DNA from: Arthrobacter zhangbolii
GTDB taxonomy: Bacteria > Actinomycetota > Actinomycetes > Actinomycetales > Micrococcaceae
Direction of reading: 5' to 3'
Assembly (NCBI RefSeq): GCF_022869865.1
Contig: NZ_CP094984.1
Coordinates: 682,001 to 746,000 of the forward strand
Length of the DNA: 64,000 bases
A program made the position numbers and the translations under genes. Each line of letters opens with the position of its first letter. The first letter of the stretch is position 1. Below are positions 42,581-50,642 of the stretch, piece by piece. The notes beneath the pieces are model-generated. The model was given only the letters and a program-made list of their open reading frames with translations. It was not told the origin of the DNA and ran no database searches.

Positions 42581-43411
42581 TCAGAGCAGCTCGGTGATAG
42601 CAACGGCATCCATATCGTCAAAGGACTGGTTTTCGCCCGCCATGGCCCAGACAAATGAATAACTGGCAGTTCCCACGCCGGAATGGATGGACCAGCTGGG
42701 CGAAATAACCGCCTGCTGGTTAGCCGCCAGCAGGTGACGGGTTTCCTTGGGCTCGCCCATCAGATGCACCACCCGGGCATCCTCGGGAAGGTCGAAGTAC
42801 AGGTAGGCCTCCATTCGCCGGTCGTGCGTATGGGCAGGCATGGTGTTCCACATGCTGCCCGGGTGCAGGGTGGTCACGCCCATCACTATCTGGCAGCTGC
42901 GCACACCGTTTTCATGGATGTACTGGTTCAGGGTGCGCCGGTTGGAGGTGGCCTGGTCACCAAGCTCACGCACCGTGCCGTTACCCGCTTCCACCAGGGT
43001 GGTCGGGTAGGTGGTGTGGGCGGGGGCGGAGAACAGGTAGAAGCGTGCCGGCTCGCCGTCGTCGTCGGACGCGAAGGTGACGTCCCGCGCGCCGCGGCCA
43101 ATGTAGAGGCAGGAGGCGTGCTTCAGGGCGTAGGTTTCCCCGTCCACGGTGACCGTGCCGACGCCGCCGACGTTGATGATGCCGCCCTCGCGGCGTTCGA
43201 AGAAGTGCTCGGCGCGCAGCTCGGGGAAGGTCGGCAGCGTCACCGGGCCGCTGGCCGGGACGGCGCCGGCCAGCACCACCCGGTCCTGGTGGGAGTAGAC
43301 GGCACGGACCTGGTCCTGGAGGAACAGGTCCTCGATGAGGAACCGGCTGCGCAGGTCCGTGGCGGTGAGCGAGGGTATCTGGTCGGGGCTGGTGGAGTGC
43401 AGTACATCCAT
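42581..43411 (-). CDS. kduI: 5-dehydro-4-deoxy-D-glucuronate isomerase
   Basis: A 276-residue cupin-type enzyme converting 5-keto-4-deoxyuronate, the product of pectin/unsaturated-uronide breakdown, to 2,5-diketo-3-deoxygluconate. The zinc ligands are visible: His194, His196, Glu201 in MPAHTHDRRMEAYLYF and His243 in SIHSGVGTASYSF. LRAEHFFERREGGIINVGGVGTVTVDG and LNQYIHENGVRSCQIVMG are strongly conserved in KduI. It lies between the IclR gene and dctM and is the pathway's entry enzyme here. Confidence 0.95.
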   Translation of the reverse strand: MDVLHSTSPDQIPSLTATDLRSRFLIEDLFLQDQVRAVYSHQDRVVLAGAVPASGPVTLPTFPELRAEHFFERREGGIINVGGVGTVTVDGETYALKHASCLYIGRGARDVTFASDDDGEPARFYLFSAPAHTTYPTTLVEAGNGTVRELGDQATSNRRTLNQYIHENGVRSCQIVMGVTTLHPGSMWNTMPAHTHDRRMEAYLYFDLPEDARVVHLMGEPKETRHLLAANQQAVISPSWSIHSGVGTASYSFVWAMAGENQSFDDMDAVAITELL

Positions 43412-43447
43412 GGGGAAGTCCTTTGGGTTGGTGTTGGTACGGAGTGG

Positions 43448-44755
43448 TTAGAGGAACCCGAGGAGCCGTGGCAGCCACAGCGAGAGTTCGGGTACGAAGG
43501 TGATGAGCAGCAGCAGCATGATGAGCACGGCCATAAACGGCATCAGCTTCACGATCACGGGACCGATGTCCACCTTGGCCACCTGCGCCCCGACAAAAAG
43601 CACCGGCGCTGATGGCGGTGAAATGACCGCGATGGAGAGGTTGAAGACCATCATGATGCCGAAGTGCACCGGGTCCACGCCGTAGCTGACGGCGATGGGC
43701 AGGAAGATCGGGGTGAAGATCAAAATGGCCGGTGTGGCGTCCAGGGGGATGCCGATGACGAGCAGTACCGCCATCATGATCAGCAGCACCACCACCTTGC
43801 TGTCGGTCCAGCCGAAGAGGCTTTCCGCGAGCAGCGCCGGAATCCGGGTGAAGCTCATAACGAAGGACATGATCGTGGAGACACCGATCAGGAAGATCAC
43901 CACGGAGCTGGTCCGGGCCGCGTTCATCAGGATGCCGGGCAGGTCCTTGAGCCCGATGCTGCGGTAGATAAAGGAGAGCAGCAGGGCGTAGACCACGGCC
44001 ACGGCGGAGCCTTCGGTGGGCGTGAAGAAGCCGGAGACAATCCCGCCGATAACCACGACGATCAGGCTCAGCGAGGGCAGTGCCTGCAGGAAGACCAGCA
44101 GGGCCTCCTGCGGACGTGCCCAGCGTTCTGCCTTCAGCTCCGGGTGGCGCTTGGCGTAGAAGTAGACCACCGCCATGCAGGCCAGCCCCCAGAGGATGCC
44201 CGGAATGTACCCGGCCATAAACAGGGCGCCCACCGAGGTGCCGCCACTGGCCAGGGCGTAAATGATCAGCGTGTTGCTGGGCGGAATCAGCAGGCCGCTC
44301 GGTGCGGCAGCAACGTTCGCCGCCGCGCTGAAGGCCGGGTCATAGCCCTGTTTCGCCGCAATGGGTGCGGTGGTGGAGCCCACCGCACCGGCAGTGGCGA
44401 CGGCGGAGCCGCTGACGGCGCCGAAGAGCATGCTGGCCAGCACGCCGGTCTGGGCCAGGGGCGCCGGGGTTTTGCCCACCATCACCTTGGCCAGGTTGAT
44501 CAGCCGGATGGCTATGCCGCCGTTGTTCATAATGACGCCGGCCAAAATGAAGAACGGGATGGCCAGCAGGGCGAACGAGTTGACGCCGTTGAACATCCGC
44601 TGGGCTGAGGCGAGGGCGCCGTCCTCGAACCCGAGGACGTAAACCATGGACAAGGCCGAGGGCAGGGCCACGCTGATGCTGATCGGCGCACCGATGGCCA
44701 GCAGCAGCACCATGCCGATGATGAGGATGGTTCCTACGGTTCCTGCATCGGTCAT
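43448..44755 (-). CDS. dctM: TRAP transporter large permease subunit DctM
   Basis: A 435-residue membrane protein with about 12 TM segments, the ion-coupled channel of a tripartite ATP-independent periplasmic transporter. SISVALPSALSMVYVLGF, FALLAIPFFILAGVIMNNGGIA, GAVSGSAVATAGAVGSTTAPIAAKQGYDPAFSAAANVAAAPSGLLIPPSNTLIIYA and later LDATPAILIFTPIFLP are typical. Its start overlaps the dctQ stop by 4 bp. With dctP and dctQ it should import a uronate or short unsaturated oligouronide. Confidence 0.94.
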   Translation of the reverse strand: MTDAGTVGTILIIGMVLLLAIGAPISISVALPSALSMVYVLGFEDGALASAQRMFNGVNSFALLAIPFFILAGVIMNNGGIAIRLINLAKVMVGKTPAPLAQTGVLASMLFGAVSGSAVATAGAVGSTTAPIAAKQGYDPAFSAAANVAAAPSGLLIPPSNTLIIYALASGGTSVGALFMAGYIPGILWGLACMAVVYFYAKRHPELKAERWARPQEALLVFLQALPSLSLIVVVIGGIVSGFFTPTEGSAVAVVYALLLSFIYRSIGLKDLPGILMNAARTSSVVIFLIGVSTIMSFVMSFTRIPALLAESLFGWTDSKVVVLLIMMAVLLVIGIPLDATPAILIFTPIFLPIAVSYGVDPVHFGIMMVFNLSIAVISPPSAPVLFVGAQVAKVDIGPVIVKLMPFMAVLIMLLLLITFVPELSLWLPRLLGFL

Positions 44756-45258
44756 AGCTCCACCTGCACTTCTTCAGGCGCGGTTGCTTCTTCCCTGGCC
44801 GCGATGATCCGGACAAAGTGGTAGCAGAGGTAATAGGTGAGCAGCACGCCGGCCACGGGGACCGCCAGATACAGCACACCCTGGTTTACCGGCAGCACCG
44901 GGTTGGCCTGGTTCCAGGACAGAGTGGCATTCAGGTAGCCGCCGTAGACCATGAACAGGATCGAGAAGCTCAGGGCGGAGAGGTAGGCCAGCGCCGTCAC
45001 CCAGCGCTGCATGGCGGCCGGAAGCTTCTTCACCAAGATGTCGATGGCCACATCGGCCCGTTCCCCGGTGGCCACGGAAATGCCGATCAGGCTCAGCCAG
45101 ATGAAGGTGTAGCGCGAGGCTTCCTCGGACCAGACACTCGGATCGTTGAAGACGAGCCTGGTGAAGATCTGCCAGCAGACAAGGAGGATGAGCAGTGCGA
45201 AGAGCACAATGCACAGGGTCCTCAGGACGGTATCCACCGCCTGTTTAAGTTTGGTCAT
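44752..45258 (-). CDS. dctQ: TRAP transporter small permease subunit DctQ
   Basis: A 168-residue, four-TM protein: LCIVLFALLILLVCWQIFTRLVFNDPSVWSEEASRYTFIWLSLIGISVATGERADVAIDILVKKLP is the canonical DctQ half with the W-EE-R motif; AVPVAGVLLTYYLCYHFVRII is the last TM. ATG 45258 has GGAAG upstream. The frame is open a further 195 bp into dctP without family character. It pairs with DctM in the inner membrane. Confidence 0.93.
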   Translation of the reverse strand: MTKLKQAVDTVLRTLCIVLFALLILLVCWQIFTRLVFNDPSVWSEEASRYTFIWLSLIGISVATGERADVAIDILVKKLPAAMQRWVTALAYLSALSFSILFMVYGGYLNATLSWNQANPVLPVNQGVLYLAVPVAGVLLTYYLCYHFVRIIAAREEATAPEEVQVEL

Positions 45259-45286
45259 AGGAATAACTTCCGAGGGAGAGCCGCGC

Positions 45287-46300
45287 TTAGCGGGCTGCGT
45301 CGATCTTTTCGAAGATGGCCTTGGTGACGTCGTTGTTGACCTTGTCCTTGTGCAGGGGTTCCACCGCCTTGCGGAAGGCCTCGACGTCGGCTTCATGGAA
45401 GGTGGCACCGGCCTCTTCCGCCTTCGTTTTGGCCTCGGCGACCTTCTCGTCAAAGGAGGCCAGCTCGCTGTCTACGGATTCGGCGAAGAGGGAGTCCAGC
45501 GTCTCGCGCTCCTCCTCGCTGAAGGCCTCCAGGACCATGGGGTTGGCCACCAGATAGTCGGGGATCATCAGGTGCTGCGTGTAGGAGTAGTGCGGGGCGA
45601 TTTCGGCGTGGGCCAGGTCGGCAAAGATCAGCTCGTTGTTCTCGGCACCGTTCAGGACACCGGACTGGATGGCGGTGTAGACATCGCCCTGCGGCATCGG
45701 GGTGCCCACGCCGCCCATCATCTGGATCATGGCCACGTTGGTATCCGAGGAGATGATGCGGATTTTCTGGCCGGCCAGATCTGCCGGCTTTTCCACCGGT
45801 CCGCCGGTGGTGTACACGTTGCGGACGCCGCCGTGATAGGCGCCAATCACCGAGATGCTCTCGGAATCCTCGAGCGAGTCAAAGAGCTCTCCGGTGATGT
45901 CGGGTTCGTTCAGCACCGACATCTGGTGCTCGGGGGAGTCATAGACGTAGGGCAGGTTCAGCACCGAGAAGTCCGGGTTGAAGGCCTCCATCAGGGGACC
46001 GGCCACAATCGCCATGTCCACCGCTCCGGACTGCACCAGTTCCAGCGTTTCCGCCTGGGAACCCAGCTGCTCGTCGGGGAAGAGCTCCAGCTCGTAGGCG
46101 CCATCCGTGGCTTCCTTGAGTTTGTCGCTGAGCTCGGTGATGGCCACGGCCTGCGGGTGGGACGCGTTCTGGTTGAAGGCCACCTTCAACACCTTCGTTG
46201 ACCCGGCTCCGGCGTCGCCGTTACCTCCGCCGCAGGCGGTGAGTCCCAGCATGGCCGCCGATGTGATGGCCAGTGTGGCGAAAAGCTTGTTGCGATGCAT
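45287..46300 (-). CDS. dctP: TRAP transporter solute-binding lipoprotein DctP
   Basis: A 337-residue secreted DctP-family binding protein. Signal MHRNKLFATLAITSAAMLGLTAC with lipobox Cys23, then a Gly/Asp-rich linker. FNQNASHPQAVAITELSDKLKEATDGAYELELFPDEQLGSQAETLELVQSGAVDMAIVAGP and LAGQKIRIISSDTNVAMIQMMGGVGTPMPQGDVYTAIQSGVLNGAENNELIF hold the conserved carboxylate-binding arginine and the structural motifs of TRAP binding proteins for sugar acids. ATG 46300 with GAAGAGGATTC ahead; first gene of the nine-gene uronate operon. Confidence 0.94.
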   Translation of the reverse strand: MHRNKLFATLAITSAAMLGLTACGGGNGDAGAGSTKVLKVAFNQNASHPQAVAITELSDKLKEATDGAYELELFPDEQLGSQAETLELVQSGAVDMAIVAGPLMEAFNPDFSVLNLPYVYDSPEHQMSVLNEPDITGELFDSLEDSESISVIGAYHGGVRNVYTTGGPVEKPADLAGQKIRIISSDTNVAMIQMMGGVGTPMPQGDVYTAIQSGVLNGAENNELIFADLAHAEIAPHYSYTQHLMIPDYLVANPMVLEAFSEEERETLDSLFAESVDSELASFDEKVAEAKTKAEEAGATFHEADVEAFRKAVEPLHKDKVNNDVTKAIFEKIDAAR

Positions 46301-46420
46301 GTGAATCCTCTTCGTCGAGCCCACGCTTGTGGGCGCCTCATTGCGCCTGGAACCAGGAATGTCCGCTTCGCAGATCACGGGCGCACCGGCCCTCGAACGG
46401 CTCCTGGGTGGATTGGTCGA

Positions 46421-46477
46421 AAATGGAACTCGGTTCCATTTCCGGCAACGCTAATGTGTGCCAGGTCACTTGGTCAA
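46421..46477 (-). promoter_or_regulatory. Promoter and KdgR-like palindromic operator of the uronate operon
   Basis: AAATGGAAC (46421-46429), spacer TCG, GTTCCATTT (46433-46441) form a perfect 9+3+9 dyad. On the minus strand it lies directly downstream of a -35 TTGACC (46472-46477) and a TTAGCG/CATTAG -10 region (46449-46456), so it would cover the transcription start about 120-140 bp ahead of dctP. It resembles the KdgR (IclR-family) box of enterobacteria. The rest of the 492-bp gap (46301-46792) shows no gene I can support; the promoter of the plus-strand gene must lie in its right half, where GC drops. Confidence 0.7.
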
Positions 46478-46792
46478 GGAATTCGGTGAGATCTTTTTTG
46501 GCGGGACGGGCGGCGCCTGCCGGTTGGGGGACGACGACGGCGGCCGGCGGGAGCGGCGTGTATCCACCGGGCGGCGGAGGGTTTCCAATCGATGCGAAGG
46601 CTGCCCGGAAAAAGCCGGCGGAGCGATAATTACGATTTGGCATAGGAATCCACGACACCTTTTAGCGGTCCGGGAATGTCAGTGCGCCGCGGTATTTTGT
46701 TGTGCATGGCCACGGGCGGATTTTTAGTATCCGAATCCCCGCACCTTTCACCATTAGAGGCTTTATCCTGCAACCCTTGGAGATTCCCTGTT

Positions 46793-48472
46793 ATGACAGC
46801 TGCGGCCACCCCATTGGCACCCGGTTACACCGTCTGGATCCCCGGGGCGGAGTGGCCGCGGCTGCGGGCCGGATTCGAGTCCATGAACACTGAGGATCCG
46901 GATGATCCGGGCCTGCGGCTTCCGGTTGATCCCTGGCCTGCCGCGGTTGACGTCGCTGAGAACGGGGACGTCTCGTACTCCGGCGGCGGTACCGTGGACG
47001 CGGACGTCGTCGTTGGCGAATCCACCGGGTATGACGTGTTCGGTGAGGCCGGGTGGACAGTGCAGAAGTTTGTTTTATTTGTCCTCTCCCGCGACCATCT
47101 GCATTGTGAGATCGCAGGCAGGAAATCACCCACCCTGGCTGTATTGGCGGGGTATTGGCGCACTCCCATGCTGGTGGAAAACCGGTGCGGTGATATCCAG
47201 CTGGTGTCCTTTATTACCCTGGACGGAAATGTCACGATTGCCGAGTGCACGGGCGGCGCTGAGCCTTTGGCCACGGTGCGGAAAACATTTTTTACCCAGG
47301 GCCTGGACGCGGCACTGGAGTTGCCCGGCGTCGTCCTGCGCAAGGCCGGAGAGCCGGCCCTGCCAACGGTTGAAGGGGTGGCCGCCAGCCGGCAGACTCT
47401 GCTGCGGGACTGGGTTACTGCCCATGACCTCGGGCGGCTGGCCCTCCCCAAGGGCGCAGAGCTATCCCCGCGGGACCTGCAGTTCCCGTACCGGGAGGAC
47501 ATTGATCCGGACCGCCCCGTGGTGGCCTATGCGCGCAGTTCCACGCACCGATATGAACTGCTGCATCCGGTGATGGAGGAGCTGGGACCGCTGGAGCTGC
47601 TCTGCGCCAGGGACGGCGTGCTGCAGCACTACGCTGATCCGGATACCGGCGCTGAGCGGGGACCGGGCGCGCTCGGGCCCGACTGGGCGGAATGGATTAT
47701 GGCGGATTCGGTTCCAGAGGGACTGCGGACCGCAAGGCAGCCCTGGGAGGGCAACAGCACCGAAGCCCGGCTTTACCGGCTGGAACACAACATTGTGGAC
47801 TTTGCCGAGCACGAGACGTCCACCGCCCAGTTCAGTACCGCCCTGGAACTGGAAACCTGGCTGAAGCATGCCCTGGGCAACCATGCCGCACCGCTGGCCG
47901 TCCACGTCCTGGACGACGTAGCGCTGATGCTGAAGGCGGAGATGGCGCCGCTCTATCAGGAGCACACCTACGAGCGTTCCGCCGGCAAGGTGCTGAAAAT
48001 CCGGACTTCCGAGAAGTTCTTTTACCCCTGGGCCGGCGCCGCGGACTGGACCAGCCCGGACCGCAGCGGCCATCCCTATCAGCCGTCACTGGAGACGGTG
48101 ATGGACGGCGGGGAACTGGAATCCTTCCTCGCCGTGAACTGCCTGGATTTGAACAAGCTGGATCCCTATCTGCTGCCCGCCGGCACCCGGATCCACCTGA
48201 ATTCCTGGTTCCTGCTCAGCGTGGGGGAGTCCCGGACCTGCATCCTCTTCCCTGCCGTCGGCACCATGCTCAACATCAGTACCGACCATGACGGCGCATC
48301 CGCCCGGATTGTCGCGCGGGAGTACTTCAGCCGGCGCCGGGAGCTGCATCGGGAACGGGACTTCGCAGCACAATGGGCCGACTGGCTGGACGAGGAACAC
48401 CAGCTCACCCGGGAGGAGGTCCGGCTGGGACTTCAGACACTGGACCGGATGATCAAGGAGAACAGCAAATGA
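46793..48472 (+). CDS. Protein of unknown function (559 aa)
   Basis: A soluble-looking protein with no signal peptide, TM segment or family I recognise. The N-terminal third (to about 190) is beta-rich with many Asp/Gly/Thr (DVSYSGGGTVDADVVVGES). The middle is mixed alpha/beta, with YRLEHNIVDFAEHETSTAQFSTALELETWLKHAL. Around residues 400-440 runs the Tyr/Trp-rich KILKIRTSEKFFYPWAGAADWTS-like region. The last 50 residues are a charged helix (REYFSRRRELHRERDFAAQWADWLDEEHQL). ATG 46793 has TTGGAG upstream. A small Cys-rich gene overlaps its stop, so the two act together. Divergent from the uronate operon. Confidence 0.75.
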   Translation: MTAAATPLAPGYTVWIPGAEWPRLRAGFESMNTEDPDDPGLRLPVDPWPAAVDVAENGDVSYSGGGTVDADVVVGESTGYDVFGEAGWTVQKFVLFVLSRDHLHCEIAGRKSPTLAVLAGYWRTPMLVENRCGDIQLVSFITLDGNVTIAECTGGAEPLATVRKTFFTQGLDAALELPGVVLRKAGEPALPTVEGVAASRQTLLRDWVTAHDLGRLALPKGAELSPRDLQFPYREDIDPDRPVVAYARSSTHRYELLHPVMEELGPLELLCARDGVLQHYADPDTGAERGPGALGPDWAEWIMADSVPEGLRTARQPWEGNSTEARLYRLEHNIVDFAEHETSTAQFSTALELETWLKHALGNHAAPLAVHVLDDVALMLKAEMAPLYQEHTYERSAGKVLKIRTSEKFFYPWAGAADWTSPDRSGHPYQPSLETVMDGGELESFLAVNCLDLNKLDPYLLPAGTRIHLNSWFLLSVGESRTCILFPAVGTMLNISTDHDGASARIVAREYFSRRRELHRERDFAAQWADWLDEEHQLTREEVRLGLQTLDRMIKENSK

Positions 48473-48726
48473 TCGGCACCAAGGACGACACCACCTCCGG
48501 CACCGGAACCCTCGAAGACTTCGGGTCCGTGCGCTGCCTATGGGATGACTCGGTCTGCGTGGACCCGCCCACCCACTTTGTGGCACAGGAATGGGCGGAC
48601 GGCACCGACGCCGAGGTGTTCTGCGTCCGGCACTACGTCCTGACCCTGGCCCGGCTCTGCCAGCTGCACCTGCCGGACTGCGAGGGTGATTTCGCCGGGC
48701 ACGTGGCCAGCCACGGGGAGCTCTAA
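48469..48726 (+). CDS. Small cysteine-rich protein, partner of the preceding gene
   Basis: 85 residues with Cys23, Cys30, Cys52, His55, Cys64 and Cys71 (VRCLWDDSVC, FCVRHYV, LCQLHLPDCEG), a spacing that could bind a zinc ion or form disulfides; no signal peptide, so zinc is more likely. Acidic overall. Its ATG overlaps the stop of the 559-aa gene by 4 bp, implying translational coupling and a shared role. No family recognised. It ends 9 bp before the convergent lyase gene's stop. Confidence 0.7.
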   Translation: MIGTKDDTTSGTGTLEDFGSVRCLWDDSVCVDPPTHFVAQEWADGTDAEVFCVRHYVLTLARLCQLHLPDCEGDFAGHVASHGEL

Positions 48727-48735
48727 GCCGAGAGG

Positions 48736-49641
48736 TTATTCCCGGGGTGCGGCGGAAGCCCGCCCGAGGGTTTCGCGCGCCGAGCGGATGACGGCGGCGT
48801 CGATCAGCCGGCCCTCGCTGTCCACACCCACGCCTCCGCCCTGCCCGTCGAAACGGCCCACCAGCTCACGCGCGGCGGCCAGTGCTGCGTCGTCGGGCGT
48901 GAACGTCTTGTGGATCAGCTCCACCTGGGACGGGTGGATGGCGGTGCGGGAGCGGAAACCCAGGTCATGCAGGTGGCGGCCGGTGCGCTCAAAGAGTTCC
49001 GTGTCCCGGATGGCCGTGGAGGTTGGTGCTACCGGTGCGCTCAGTCCGGCGGCGGCGCAGGCCACCACCAGCCGGGTGCGGAGCGAGTCAAGGGCCGCTG
49101 CGGTGCCTGCGGTGCGGGCCATTCGCAGATCAGCGAGCAGGTCCACCTCTCCCAGTGCCAGCGTGACCAGCCGGCGGGAGCGCACAATGTCGTCCAGCTC
49201 GGCCAACGCTGCGGCATCCTCGATCAGCCCGATGATGCCGATGCTGCCGGCCGGTAGGTCCCGCTCGATCTCCAGCTCGGCCAGGACCCCGGCCGCCCCT
49301 TCCAGGACCGCCCTGCTGCATTTGGCCAGGAACACCCCGTCCAGTGCGGGACCGGTCACGGCGTGCAGGTCGGAGTCGAAACTGTCCGGGTTCAGCCGTA
49401 CCCACTGCTGCTGGCGCGGTTCCGGGCGGGGCGATGCCCCGGCGGCGCCGGTTCCGGCACCGGCGGTGAGCCAGCGGCCGACGGCGGTGCGTGCCTCGTC
49501 CTTCCGGTCCAGGGGAACGGCGTCCTCCAGGTCCAGGATGAGCGCGTCCGCGGCCCCGGCGGCAGCCTTGGGGAACAGGTCCGGTTTGTTGCCCGGAACA
49601 TAGAGGAAGGAGCGCGGCAGGACCGCCGGGGTGGAGGGCAT
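48736..49641 (-). CDS. HpcH/HpaI aldolase/citrate lyase family protein (CitE-like)
   Basis: A 301-residue TIM-barrel lyase of the CitE/malyl-CoA/citramalyl-CoA lyase type. SFLYVPGNKPDLFPKAAAGAADALILDLEDAVPLDRKDEAR opens the fold with the acidic metal ligand in LDLEDAV; GIIGLIEDAAALAELDDIVRSRRLVTLALGEVDLLADLRM gives the second acidic pair, and SRTAIHPSQVELIHKTF is the conserved IHP-Q motif. Likely reaction: Mg-dependent cleavage of a CoA thioester of a hydroxy-dicarboxylic acid. It is co-transcribed behind iclR (7-bp gap) and divergent from the liv/catabolic operon. Confidence 0.88.
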   Translation of the reverse strand: MPSTPAVLPRSFLYVPGNKPDLFPKAAAGAADALILDLEDAVPLDRKDEARTAVGRWLTAGAGTGAAGASPRPEPRQQQWVRLNPDSFDSDLHAVTGPALDGVFLAKCSRAVLEGAAGVLAELEIERDLPAGSIGIIGLIEDAAALAELDDIVRSRRLVTLALGEVDLLADLRMARTAGTAAALDSLRTRLVVACAAAGLSAPVAPTSTAIRDTELFERTGRHLHDLGFRSRTAIHPSQVELIHKTFTPDDAALAAARELVGRFDGQGGGVGVDSEGRLIDAAVIRSARETLGRASAAPRE

Positions 49642-49648
49642 GGGATTC

Positions 49649-50419
49649 CTATCTGGCCAGCAGCCGCGTGATTTCGCGTGCGGCTGCGGTTACTTTGGCG
49701 GCATGCCCGGCGGTATCCGCGGACGTAAAACGGAAAATGGGCCCGCAGGAGCTGATGGCGCCCAGGACATTGCCGGTTTTGTCGAAGAACGGTGCCGCAA
49801 TGGATGCAGCTCCGATGTTGCGTTCGTTATAGGAGGTTGCGTAGCCGTCCCGGCGGACCGTTTCCAGCAGCTGCCGGTACTCCGCCTCGTTGAAGTCCGG
49901 TTTGGACTGCCGCAGTGCGGCGACGGCCTCCTCCACGTAGGACTCGGGCAGGAAGGCGATCATGGCCCGGCTGGAGGCGCCGGAGTGCAGCGGATGCCGG
50001 GCCCCGATGTCCACCACCATCTTGATTTCCTGCGGACTCTCGAACTGGTCCACATAAAGCCGGGAATGGTTCATCAGCACCGAGAGGGTGGTGGTTTCCC
50101 GGGTGTCGTCGCGCAGCTGGCGCAGGACCGGGGCGGCGATGCTGCGGAAGTCCAGCTGGCCCCAGGCCTTGTTGCCCATGCCGATGGCGGCCGGACCCAG
50201 GACGTAGCTGCCGGAGGCGTCCACGGTGGAGAGCAGCCCGCGTGAGCCCAGGGACTGCAGGATCCGGTGCACCACTGCCTTGCTCAGTTTCAGGGTGCGG
50301 GCAATTTCGGAGACCCCCAGCGCGCCGTCAGCCCGGCTGAACAGCAGCAGGACGTCCGCCACCCGGTCCGCTGCCTCGGTTCCCCCGGCAGTGGGTTGAA
50401 GATCTGTTGTTGGCGCCAT
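49649..50419 (-). CDS. IclR family transcriptional regulator
   Basis: A 256-residue regulator with HTH VADVLLLFSRADGALGVSEIARTLKLSKAVVHRILQSLGSRGLLSTVDASGSYVLGPAAIGMG and an effector domain including RHPLHSGASSRAMIAFLP and ERNIGAASIAAPFFDKTGNVLGAISSCGPIFRF. Its gene is divergent from the Liv-type operon; three GTTCCG-N5-CGGAAC-like sites fill the intergenic region, so it most likely represses both directions until the pathway compound is present. Confidence 0.92.
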   Translation of the reverse strand: MAPTTDLQPTAGGTEAADRVADVLLLFSRADGALGVSEIARTLKLSKAVVHRILQSLGSRGLLSTVDASGSYVLGPAAIGMGNKAWGQLDFRSIAAPVLRQLRDDTRETTTLSVLMNHSRLYVDQFESPQEIKMVVDIGARHPLHSGASSRAMIAFLPESYVEEAVAALRQSKPDFNEAEYRQLLETVRRDGYATSYNERNIGAASIAAPFFDKTGNVLGAISSCGPIFRFTSADTAGHAAKVTAAAREITRLLAR

Positions 50420-50454
50420 GGTGAGTCCTTTCCGGAACGTAACTCTATCCTAGC

Positions 50455-50471
50455 GTTCCGGTCAGCGGAAT
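50455..50471. promoter_or_regulatory. IclR-type operator copy 1
   Basis: GTTCCG-GTCAG-CGGAAT, inverted TTCCG/CGGAA arms around 5 bp, 36 bp upstream of the iclR start codon. A further palindrome TTCCGGAA lies at 50430-50437, even closer to iclR. Confidence 0.65.
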
Positions 50472-50563
50472 GATTCGGGCACGTAAACTCTGGATTAACG
50501 GCTAGTAATCCAGGTCACACTCGTGCACAATGGTCGAAAGCCTTGCTGCTCCCCCCACTGGCA

Positions 50564-50579
50564 GTCCGCTGAACGGAAC
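50564..50579. promoter_or_regulatory. IclR-type operator copy 2
   Basis: GTCCG-CTGAA-CGGAAC, same arm and spacer layout as the other two copies, 64 bp upstream of the binding-protein ATG at 50643. A TTGAGA (50581-50586) follows immediately and could be a -35 element. Confidence 0.65.
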
Positions 50580-50595
50580 ATTGAGAACTTTTGGC

Positions 50596-50612
50596 GTTCC
50601 GCTCAGCGGACC
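50596..50612. promoter_or_regulatory. IclR-type operator copy 3
   Basis: GTTCCG-CTCAG-CGGACC; its core TCCGCT-C-AGCGGA is a perfect 13-bp palindrome. It is 33 bp downstream of copy 2 (about three helical turns) and 31 bp upstream of the binding-protein start codon. Confidence 0.7.
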
Positions 50613-50642
50613 GGCCTTAGGCATATGAAGGGAATTACCGTC

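Noticed and set aside
46338-46658. A 106-codon open frame on the minus strand between dctP and the 559-aa gene
   Set aside because: It spans the palindromic operator and promoter elements, has no ribosome site, is Pro-rich and low-complexity at its start and resembles no family.
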